Made by a program: the position numbers and the translations under genes. From NCBI RefSeq assembly GCF_006539505.1, contig NZ_BJND01000073.1:1-45069 (forward strand): 45,069 nt of DNA. The letters run 5' to 3'. This stretch comes from Streptomyces spinoverrucosus. GTDB lineage: Bacteria > Actinomycetota > Actinomycetes > Streptomycetales > Streptomycetaceae. Each line of letters starts with the position of its first letter. The stretch's first letter is position 1. Below are positions 32,228 to 38,727 of this stretch, piece after piece. Under the pieces are notes generated by a model that saw nothing but the letters and a program-made list of their open reading frames with translations, had not been told where the DNA came from and made no database searches.

Positions 32228-33496
32228 GTGATGAGACGTCACCCTCTCGCTCTCGCCACCGCCTGGCTCCTCACCCGGGCCCTGATGCTGTGGCTGCTCG
32301 CCCACAACTCACAGCCCCTGCTGGGCCATGGGGCCGTGGCGCGCGAGGTGTGGGTCACCTATCACCGCTGGTACGAGGCGCTCGCCCAGGGCGCCTTCCC
32401 GGCCGACGACCCGCTGTGGCAGTACCCGCCGGGCGCGGGCCCCGTGCTGCTCTCCCCCGCGCTGCTTCCGGGCCTGACGTACTTCCGGGCGTTCGTCGCT
32501 CTCACGCTCGTCGCCGATGCCGTGATCGCCCTGGCGCTGACCCGCGCGGGGACCCGCCCCGGCCGCACGCTCCTCGGTGCCGCCCTCTGGATCCTCGCGC
32601 TCCCCCTGCTGCTGCACATCCCGCTCGCGCGCTACGACGTGCAGGTCACGGCCCTTGCCGTCATCTCCCTGTTGACGCTGGGCCGCTCCACGCGCGCGTG
32701 CGGTGTGTTCGCGGCACTGGGGGCGCTGGTGAAGGTGTGGCCGGCCCTGGTGCTGCTGGGTACGCCGAAGGGGCGGGTCAGCAGGTCGGCGTGGGGGTGG
32801 GCGGCGGTGTCCGGGACGGCCGTACTGCTGCTCCTGTGCGTGTTGTTCAACAATCCCCTCGCCTTCCTGCTCCACCAGGGTGAGCGGGGCGTGCAGATCG
32901 AGTCGTTCGGCGGCACTCTGCTCGGCCTCGCGACGCATGTGGGCTGGCCGGGCGAGGTGAAGTACCAGTACGGGGCGATGGAGTTCACCGGCCCGTACGT
33001 CTCTGCCGTGGCGGCGGCGTCGCTCGCGCTCACGGCCGTCGCCTTCGCCCTCCTCCTGCTGTGGCGGCTCAGGGCGCGGGCGGACGCCTTCGGTGAGGCG
33101 GTGCCGTACGACGCGGCCCTCACCGCGGTGCTGCTGTTCACCGTCACCAGCCGGATGATCAGCCCGCAGTACATGGTGTGGCTGCTCGGCCTGGCGGCCG
33201 TGTGCCTCACCTCCCGGCACACCACGCAACGCCCGGTGGCGGTGCTGCTGGTGGCGGCGACGGCGGTCAGCGCGGTCGCGTATCCCGGGCTGTACGCGGA
33301 GGTCGTGCACAGCACCTGGACCGGCTGCGCGCTGATGGTCGTACGCAACGGACTGCTGGCGGCGGCGGCCGTCCTGTCGTTCACCCGTCTGTGGCGCACG
33401 ACGGTGTCCGTGCCCGGAACCGATGCCACCTGTGCCGACGGTCGTACGAGGAGCGACGATCGCGAGGCGGGGGCCCCGTCACCTGCTTCACTGTGA
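32228..33496 (+). CDS. GT-C polyprenyl-phosphate mannosyltransferase-like (GT87)
   Basis: This 422-residue membrane protein has about 10 hydrophobic segments and features of the GT87/DUF2029 group: a first exterior loop 'HRWYEALAQGAFPADDPLWQYPPGAGP' (acidic pair plus Y-P-P-G) and later 'TSRMISPQYMVWLLGLAAV'. In actinobacteria these use polyprenyl-phosphomannose to extend mannans or wall glycans. GTG 32228 or ATG 32231 may be used. Its stop codon lies in a set of 16-bp tandem repeats; galE follows 88 bp later, so the two may be cotranscribed. Confidence 0.85.
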   Translation: MMRRHPLALATAWLLTRALMLWLLAHNSQPLLGHGAVAREVWVTYHRWYEALAQGAFPADDPLWQYPPGAGPVLLSPALLPGLTYFRAFVALTLVADAVIALALTRAGTRPGRTLLGAALWILALPLLLHIPLARYDVQVTALAVISLLTLGRSTRACGVFAALGALVKVWPALVLLGTPKGRVSRSAWGWAAVSGTAVLLLLCVLFNNPLAFLLHQGERGVQIESFGGTLLGLATHVGWPGEVKYQYGAMEFTGPYVSAVAAASLALTAVAFALLLLWRLRARADAFGEAVPYDAALTAVLLFTVTSRMISPQYMVWLLGLAAVCLTSRHTTQRPVAVLLVAATAVSAVAYPGLYAEVVHSTWTGCALMVVRNGLLAAAAVLSFTRLWRTTVSVPGTDATCADGRTRSDDREAGAPSPASL

Positions 33497-33563
33497 GGCG
33501 AATTCACTGTGAGGCGACTTCGCTTTGAGGCGGACGGCTCACAGGGAACGGCTCACAGGGCAA
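33487..33563. repeat. Short tandem repeats before galE
   Basis: Three 16-bp units (TTCACTGTGAGGCGAA at 33487-33502, then 33503-33518 and a diverged 33519-33534) are followed by two 14-15-bp units of CGGCTCACAGGGAA type (33535-33563). The first set contains CTGTGAG and the second CTCACAG, so the sets can pair. The stop codon of the upstream gene lies in the first unit. Confidence 0.8.
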
Positions 33564-33584
33564 CGGACGAGGGGACGACCGCAC

Positions 33585-34565
33585 ATGACCTGGCTGATCA
33601 CCGGCGGCGCGGGATACATCGGGGCGCACGTGGTGCGGGCGATGACCGAGGCGGGCGAGCGGGCGGTCGTGTACGACGACCTGTCCACCGGCCTCGCCGA
33701 GCGCGTCCCGGACGGCGTCCCCCTGGTGGTCGGCTCGACGCTGGACGGCGGGCTGCTGGGCCGGGTGCTGGCGGATCACCAGGTCACCGGGGTCGTTCAC
33801 CTGGCGGCGAAGAAGCAGGTCGGCGAGTCCGTGGACCGCCCGCTGCACTACTACCGGGAGAACGTCGAGGGCCTGCGGATCCTGCTCGAAGCGGTCACGA
33901 CGGCGCGGGTCCCGTCGTTCGTCTTCTCCTCCTCCGCGGCCGTGTACGGCATGCCGGACGTGGACCTGGTCACGGAGGAGACGCCGTGCGTGCCGATGAG
34001 CCCGTACGGCGAGACGAAGCTGGCCGGCGAGTGGCTGGTCCGGGCGACGGGCCGGGCGACCGGCCTGGCCACGGCGTCCCTGCGCTACTTCAACGTGGCG
34101 GGCACGGCGAGCCCGGAGCTGGCGGACGTGGGCGTCTTCAACCTCATCCCCATGGTCTTCGAGAAACTCACCGAGGGCGCGCCCCCGCGCATCTTCGGCG
34201 ACGACTACCCGACCCCCGATGGCACCTGCATCCGCGACTACATCCACGTGGTCGACCTGGCCGAGGCCCATGTGGCGGTCGCCCGCGCCCTGCGGGCCGC
34301 CCCCGGCCGCGACCTCACCCTCAACATCGGCCGCGGCGAGGGCGTCTCGGTCCGCGACATGATCGACCGCATCAACACGGTCACCGGCCACCACCGCCCC
34401 GCAATCGTCACCCCACGCCGCCCCGGAGACCCCGCCCGCGTCGTCGCCTCCGCCGACCGCATCACCCCGGAGCTGGGATGGAAGGCCCGGTACGACGTCC
34501 AGGACATGATCGCTTCGGCGTGGGAGGGGTGGGTGCGGAGGCATCCGGGGGCGGTGCTGGACTAG
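33585..34565 (+). CDS. galE: UDP-glucose 4-epimerase family protein
   Basis: This 326-residue extended short-chain dehydrogenase/reductase has the NAD-binding 'GGAGYIGAHVV' at residues 7-17, 'VVHLAAKKQVGESV', the catalytic Ser region 'FSSSAAVYG' and the Tyr-x3-Lys pair in 'SPYGETKLAGE', with 'LRYFNVAGT' and 'RDYIHVVDLA' downstream. These are GalE hallmarks; it would interconvert UDP-glucose and UDP-galactose for glycan synthesis. It starts at ATG 33585 with GAGGGG about 10 nt upstream. Another GalE paralogue elsewhere in the genome is common, so the exact sugar is uncertain. Its 3' end forms the first unit of a 34-bp triplication. Confidence 0.9.
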   Translation: MTWLITGGAGYIGAHVVRAMTEAGERAVVYDDLSTGLAERVPDGVPLVVGSTLDGGLLGRVLADHQVTGVVHLAAKKQVGESVDRPLHYYRENVEGLRILLEAVTTARVPSFVFSSSAAVYGMPDVDLVTEETPCVPMSPYGETKLAGEWLVRATGRATGLATASLRYFNVAGTASPELADVGVFNLIPMVFEKLTEGAPPRIFGDDYPTPDGTCIRDYIHVVDLAEAHVAVARALRAAPGRDLTLNIGRGEGVSVRDMIDRINTVTGHHRPAIVTPRRPGDPARVVASADRITPELGWKARYDVQDMIASAWEGWVRRHPGAVLD

Positions 34566-34634
34566 CGTGCGGAGGCATCCGAGGGCGGCGCTGGACTAGC
34601 GTGCGGAGGCATCCGAGGGCGGCACTGGACTAGC
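34533..34634. repeat. 34-bp triplication at the galE 3' end
   Basis: Three adjacent 34-bp units (34533-34566, 34567-34600, 34601-34634) begin GTGCGGAGGCATCCG and end CTGGACTAGC; only three positions vary. The galE stop TAG is in the first unit and recurs in each. The next gene's GTG start opens the beginning of a fourth, broken copy (GTGCGG). Confidence 0.92.
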
Positions 34635-36032
34635 GTGCGGCGGGTGACCGATGCCCACGGCCGGACCGACTCCGAGCGCCTGACCGGGTCCGAGCGCCGG
34701 ACCGACTCCGAGCGCCGGACTGACGCTCACCGCCCGACCGACTCCGAGCGCCTGACCGGTTCCCAGCGCCTGACCGACGCTCACCGCCCGACCGGTGCTC
34801 ACTGCTCGACCGATGCCCACGGCCTGGCCGACTCCCAGCGGCCGACCGGTGCCCACCGCCCCACCGACTCTCAGGACCTCGCCAACTCCCAGGGCCTGGC
34901 CGAGCCCCAGCGCCCCACCGGCCCCCAGGGACTGGCCGACTCCCACCGGCCGACCGGTGCGCACCACCCCACCGACTCCCAGGGCCCGACCGACTCCCAC
35001 CGCCCGACCGAGCCCCACCGCCCAACCGACCCTCAGCGCCCCACCGACTCCCAGGGCCCGACCGACCCCCAGCGCCCCACCGATGCCCACCGCCCAGCCG
35101 AACCCCACCGCCTGACCCGTGCGCTTGGTGCCGTCGTCGGCTCGGCCGTCGGCGACGCCCTGGGGGCGCCCTTCGAGTTCGGGCCCGAAGGGGCGTTCTC
35201 CGTCCGCTTCCCCCGACCCGGGCAGGGCGGTGAGATGTGCGGGGGCGGCGGCTGGGACCCGGGCGAGGCGACCGACGACACGCAGATGGCCGTACTCGTC
35301 GGGGAGTCTCTGCTGGAGCGGGGCGGCCTGGATCTGCCGGACGTCTTCCGCCGGTTCCAGCGGTGGGCCGCCGCCGGGCCCAAGGACATCGGCCTGCAGA
35401 CCGAGGCCGTGCTGAGCAGCGGCGATCCCTGGGACACGGCCGCCGCGCTGCACTTCCAGGTGAACCAGCGGGCCGCGGGCAACGGTTCGCTGATGCGGGC
35501 CACCACCTCCGCCGTGTACTTCGCGGCCCACGGCCGGGACGCCACCATGGACGCCGCCCGCCGTCTGGCCGCCCTCACGCACGGCGACCGGGCGGCGTGG
35601 GAGGGCACGGCGGTCTTCCACGAGCTGGTGCGGGTCGCGCTGGACGGTGGCGACCCGCTGAGGGCCGTACCGGAGACGCTCGCGCTCGTCCACCCCGGGC
35701 ACCGGGAGCGGTACGCCGTCGTACTCGACCCGGGCTGGCATCCCGACCTGGCGACCGAGTTCAACGGTGCGGTGTGGCCCTGTCTCGGCTCCGCCCTGTG
35801 GGCCGTACGGACCACGTCGTCGTACGAGGACGCCGTGCGCGCCGCGATCGACCTCGGCGGCGACACGGACACCGTCGCGGCCGTGACGGGCGGGCTCGCC
35901 GGGGCGGTGTACGGCGTGGACGCGATCCCCGCCCGCTGGACCGACACCCTGCACGTGCCACTGCCCGGCTTCGACGAGCGGGTGTTGCGAACCCCGGACC
36001 TGGCGGAACTGGCCCGGCGGCTCAACGGCTAG
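34635..36032 (+). CDS. ADP-ribosylglycohydrolase with N-terminal hexapeptide repeats
   Basis: Residues ~159-465 are an ADP-ribosylglycohydrolase (DraG/ARH) domain: 'GSAVGDALGAPFEFG', the metal-binding 'ATDDTQMAVLVGE', 'AGNGSLMRA' and 'IDLGGDTDTVAAVTGGLAGAVYG' are all present in order, so the two-metal site seems intact. It would remove ADP-ribose from a protein or small molecule. Residues 3-158 are 26 consecutive hexapeptides of consensus R-P-T-D-S-Q/H, encoded by 18-bp repeats; the family has no such part. The GTG at 34635 starts the frame just after the 34-bp triplication; a downstream start nearer the catalytic core is not obvious, so the repeats are probably translated, but this is untested. 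Confidence 0.82.
   Translation: MRRVTDAHGRTDSERLTGSERRTDSERRTDAHRPTDSERLTGSQRLTDAHRPTGAHCSTDAHGLADSQRPTGAHRPTDSQDLANSQGLAEPQRPTGPQGLADSHRPTGAHHPTDSQGPTDSHRPTEPHRPTDPQRPTDSQGPTDPQRPTDAHRPAEPHRLTRALGAVVGSAVGDALGAPFEFGPEGAFSVRFPRPGQGGEMCGGGGWDPGEATDDTQMAVLVGESLLERGGLDLPDVFRRFQRWAAAGPKDIGLQTEAVLSSGDPWDTAAALHFQVNQRAAGNGSLMRATTSAVYFAAHGRDATMDAARRLAALTHGDRAAWEGTAVFHELVRVALDGGDPLRAVPETLALVHPGHRERYAVVLDPGWHPDLATEFNGAVWPCLGSALWAVRTTSSYEDAVRAAIDLGGDTDTVAAVTGGLAGAVYGVDAIPARWTDTLHVPLPGFDERVLRTPDLAELARRLNG
34641..35108 (+). repeat. 26 x 18-bp coding minisatellite
   Basis: Twenty-six in-frame 18-bp units without any indel, of the form CGC-CCG-ACC-GAC-TCC-CAG, encode R/G/H - P/L - T/A - D/G/E - S/P/A - Q/H/E. 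Variation is mostly substitution, with constant length, so the period is kept at both DNA and protein levels. Confidence 0.93.
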
Positions 36033-36076
36033 GCGCCCCGGCTACAGCCCCTAAAGCCACCCAGCCCCTACAACCC

Positions 36077-36703
36077 CTACAGCGCCTTGAGCGCCGCCGC
36101 AGTCGACCGTGCCAACGACGCCAGGTACCCCTTCGGCAGCTTCGGGCTGCGGATCACCACCGAGCGCCAGTACAGCGGCCCCGAGATGAGGTCGAGGGCG
36201 AGGTCGTGGTCGTAGCCCGAACCGACCTCCCCGCGCTGTTCCGCCGCCGCCACGATCTTGCTGGCGACGCCCTCCTGCCCCTCGCGCAACGCCTTCTGGA
36301 CGGCGTCGGCGATCTCGGGGTTGCGGGCCGCCTCCGCCTGGAGGTCGGGGAGGATCTGCGAGGCCACGGGGTGCCGCAGCGCGCGGGACGTCACCTCGTA
36401 GAGAAGCCGCAGGTCGGACTCCAGGGAGCCGGTGTCCGGCGCGGGCAGGCCCTGCACGGCGATCGCCGACACGACGTCCAGCACCAGGTGCAGCTTGGAG
36501 CGCCAGCGCCGGTACACCGCGGTCTTGCCGACCCCGGCCCGGCGGGCGATGCCCTCGATCGACATCCGCGCATAGCCGACGGCCGCGAGCTCCTCGAAGA
36601 CGGCGGCCCGGATGGCTTCCGTCACATCCGCCCGCAGCACAGCCGCCCCCGCGGGGGCCCGGCGGCGCGGGCGCGGCTGGTGCCCGTCGGCGTTCGTCGT
36701 CAT
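36077..36703 (-). CDS. TetR-family regulator
   Basis: This 208-residue regulator has the TetR helix-turn-helix at residues ~30-75 ('YARMSIEGIARRAGVGKTAVYRRWRSKLHLV') and a C-terminal ligand domain of the TetR_C type. It is divergent from an ABC exporter gene, with two 25-bp direct repeats and a promoter between them. I use ATG 36703 ('MTTNADG'); another ATG lies 12 bp upstream. Neither has a ribosome site, and TATGCT lies 9-14 bp upstream of 36703, suggesting a leaderless message. The effector is unknown. Confidence 0.9.
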   Translation of the reverse strand: MTTNADGHQPRPRRRAPAGAAVLRADVTEAIRAAVFEELAAVGYARMSIEGIARRAGVGKTAVYRRWRSKLHLVLDVVSAIAVQGLPAPDTGSLESDLRLLYEVTSRALRHPVASQILPDLQAEAARNPEIADAVQKALREGQEGVASKIVAAAEQRGEVGSGYDHDLALDLISGPLYWRSVVIRSPKLPKGYLASLARSTAAALKAL

Positions 36704-36723
36704 GCGGACCAGCATAGGGCGTT

Positions 36724-36796
36724 ACGACGAAACGGTTGCGTTCCGACGTTCACAAGGCCTACGCTCACGTTGCGACGATACGGTCCCGTCCCGACG
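36724..36796. promoter_or_regulatory. Promoter and paired operators, TetR / ABC exporter
   Basis: Two direct 25-bp repeats, 36724-36748 and 36772-36796 (20 of 25 bases identical, ACGACGAAACGG... and GCGACGATACGG...), share the ends CGACG. The first has a partial dyad CGAAACG/CGTTCCG. On the plus strand TTGCGT (36736-36741) and TACGCT (36760-36765), 18 bp apart, form a promoter for the exporter; the repeats cover its -35 and its start. They are the likely TetR sites. Confidence 0.68.
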
Positions 36797-36887
36797 TAAG
36801 AAGACGTGAAGAAACGCGTGAGAAAACGCCGGACGACGCTTGCCCGGGCCGCGCCGCACCTCCACCCCCCGACCGAAAGCAGCGGAT

Positions 36888-37817
36888 GTGAGCCAGGTCC
36901 TCGACACACCGCCCCAGACGACGGCCCGCCCCACCACCCCGGCCGACGACGACCTCGCGGCCCTCGCCGCCCGCCACGGCCTCACGGTCAGCGGCGCCCG
37001 CCCCTCCCTGCCCCAGTACGTCCGCCAGCTGTGGGCGCGCCGCCACTTCATCACGGCGTTCGCGACGGCCAAGCTCACCGCCCAGTACAGCCAGGCGAAG
37101 CTCGGCCAGGTCTGGCAGGTGATGACCCCGCTGCTGAACGCGGCCGTCTACTACCTGATCTTCGGCGTGCTGCTGCAGACCAAGAAGGGCGTGCCGGACT
37201 ACGTCCCGTTCCTGGTCACGGGCGTGTTCATCTGGACCTTCACGCAGAGCTCGATCCTGGCCGGCACCCGCGCCATCTCCGGCAACCTCGGCCTCGTCCG
37301 CGCCCTGCACTTCCCCCGCGCGGCCCTGCCGATCTCCTTCTGCCTCCAGCAGCTCCAGCAGCTGCTGTTCTCGATGGCGGCCCTGGTCGTCATCCTGCTG
37401 GTCTTCGGCGTTCCGGTCGCCGCGTCCTGGGTGCTGGCGATCCCGGCCCTGATCCTGCAGTTCACGTTCAACGCGGGCGTGTCCATGATCATGGCCCGGC
37501 TGGGCGCCAAGACGCCGGACATCGCCCAGCTGATGCCGTTCGTGCTGCGCACCTGGATGTACGTCTCCGGCGTGATGTGGAGCATCGACCACCTGCTCAG
37601 CCAGCACAACAGCCTGCCCGGCTGGGTCGGTCCGGTGCTCCAGGCCAACCCCGCCGCCGTCTACATCGACCTGATGCGCTTCGCGCTGATCGACAGCTTC
37701 CACGCGAGCCAGCTGCCCGACCACGTCTGGATGCTCGCCACGGGCTGGGCCCTGCTCGCCGGCGTCGGCGGCTTCATCTACTTCTGGAAGGCTGAGGAGA
37801 CGTACGGCCGTGGCTGA
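36888..37817 (+). CDS. ABC-2 polysaccharide exporter permease (TagG/Wzm-like)
   Basis: This 309-residue ABC-2 membrane protein has six hydrophobic segments preceded by a ~70-residue cytoplasmic N-terminus. It shows the TagG/Wzm feature 'AQYSQAKLGQVWQVMTPLLNAAVYYLIFG' and the late 'ANPAAVYIDLMRFAL' motif. With the ATPase encoded next (8-bp overlap) it would export a lipid-linked glycan such as a teichoic or wall polysaccharide. The start is GTG 36888 ('VSQVLDTPP'); the ribosome site is weak. It is controlled from the region shared with the TetR gene. Confidence 0.9.
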   Translation: MSQVLDTPPQTTARPTTPADDDLAALAARHGLTVSGARPSLPQYVRQLWARRHFITAFATAKLTAQYSQAKLGQVWQVMTPLLNAAVYYLIFGVLLQTKKGVPDYVPFLVTGVFIWTFTQSSILAGTRAISGNLGLVRALHFPRAALPISFCLQQLQQLLFSMAALVVILLVFGVPVAASWVLAIPALILQFTFNAGVSMIMARLGAKTPDIAQLMPFVLRTWMYVSGVMWSIDHLLSQHNSLPGWVGPVLQANPAAVYIDLMRFALIDSFHASQLPDHVWMLATGWALLAGVGGFIYFWKAEETYGRG

Positions 37818-38646
37818 GAACCCGAACGACCCGATCCCCACCGTCATCGCCGACCACGTCGACATCGTCTACCGCGTCAACGGCACCGGCGCCGGCCGCG
37901 GCTCCGCCACCGCCGCCCTCAACCGCATGCTGCGCCGGGGGCACGCCGAGAAGGCGGCCGGCGTGCGCACCGTGCACGCCGTCCGGGACGTCTCCTTCGT
38001 CGCGTACAAGGGCGAGGCCATCGGCCTGATCGGCACCAACGGCTCCGGCAAGTCGACCCTGCTCAAAGCCGTTGCTGGCCTGCTCCCCGTGGAGAACGGC
38101 CGGATCTACACGGGTGGCCAGCCGTCCCTCCTCGGCGTCAACGCCGCCCTGATGAGCGACCTCACCGGTGAGCGCAACGTCCACCTCGGCGGCCTGGCGA
38201 TGGGCATGAGCCGCGAGCAGGTCAAGGAGCGCTACCAGGAGATCGTCGAGTTCTCCGGCATCAACGAGAAGGGCGACTTCATCACGCTGCCCATGCGGAC
38301 GTACTCCTCCGGCATGGCCGCCCGGCTGCGCTTCTCCATCGCCGCCGCCAAGGACCACGACGTCCTGCTCATCGACGAGGCCCTCGCCACCGGCGACCGC
38401 TCCTTCCAGAAGCGCTCCGAGGCCCGTATCCGCGAGCTGCGCCAGCAGGCCGGCACGGTCTTCCTGGTCAGCCACAACAACAAGTCCATCCGCGACACCT
38501 GCGACCGGGTGCTGTGGCTGGAACGCGGTGAGCTGCGCATGGACGGGCCCACGGAGGAGGTCATGAAGGCGTACGAGGCCTTCACCGGGGACAACAAGCC
38601 GAAGCCCAAGCCCAAGCCGGCGCCGAAGGTGGCTCAGCCGTCCTGA
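37810..38646 (+). CDS. ABC-2 polysaccharide exporter ATPase (TagH/Wzt-like)
   Basis: This 278-residue ATPase has Walker A 'GTNGSGKST' (~76-84), a signature variant 'YSSGMAARL' and Walker B 'VLLIDEALATGD', all typical of the TagH/Wzt group of glycan exporters. It starts with GTG 37810 inside the end of the permease gene. The C-terminus is a short Lys-Pro tail ('KPKPKPKPAP') and there is no carbohydrate-binding domain as in long Wzt proteins. A GC-rich hairpin follows. Confidence 0.92.
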   Translation: MAENPNDPIPTVIADHVDIVYRVNGTGAGRGSATAALNRMLRRGHAEKAAGVRTVHAVRDVSFVAYKGEAIGLIGTNGSGKSTLLKAVAGLLPVENGRIYTGGQPSLLGVNAALMSDLTGERNVHLGGLAMGMSREQVKERYQEIVEFSGINEKGDFITLPMRTYSSGMAARLRFSIAAAKDHDVLLIDEALATGDRSFQKRSEARIRELRQQAGTVFLVSHNNKSIRDTCDRVLWLERGELRMDGPTEEVMKAYEAFTGDNKPKPKPKPAPKVAQPS

Positions 38647-38662
38647 CCCACGCTGCACGCAC

Positions 38663-38700
38663 GAGGGCGCCCCGAGCCGTTTCCGGCCCGGGGCGCCCTC
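38663..38700. terminator. Terminator between the ABC exporter and gdh
   Basis: GAGGGCGCCCCG and CGGGGCGCCCTC (38663-38674, 38689-38700) pair over 12 bp, with an inner GCC/GGC pairing in the 14-nt loop. It lies between convergent genes and can serve both. Confidence 0.85.
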
Positions 38701-38727
38701 ACTGTCGTACTGAGCCTGTACCGAGGC

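Noticed and set aside
34641..35108. CRISPR array
   Set aside because: The 18-bp units are contiguous and have no spacers; they are in frame with a coding gene.
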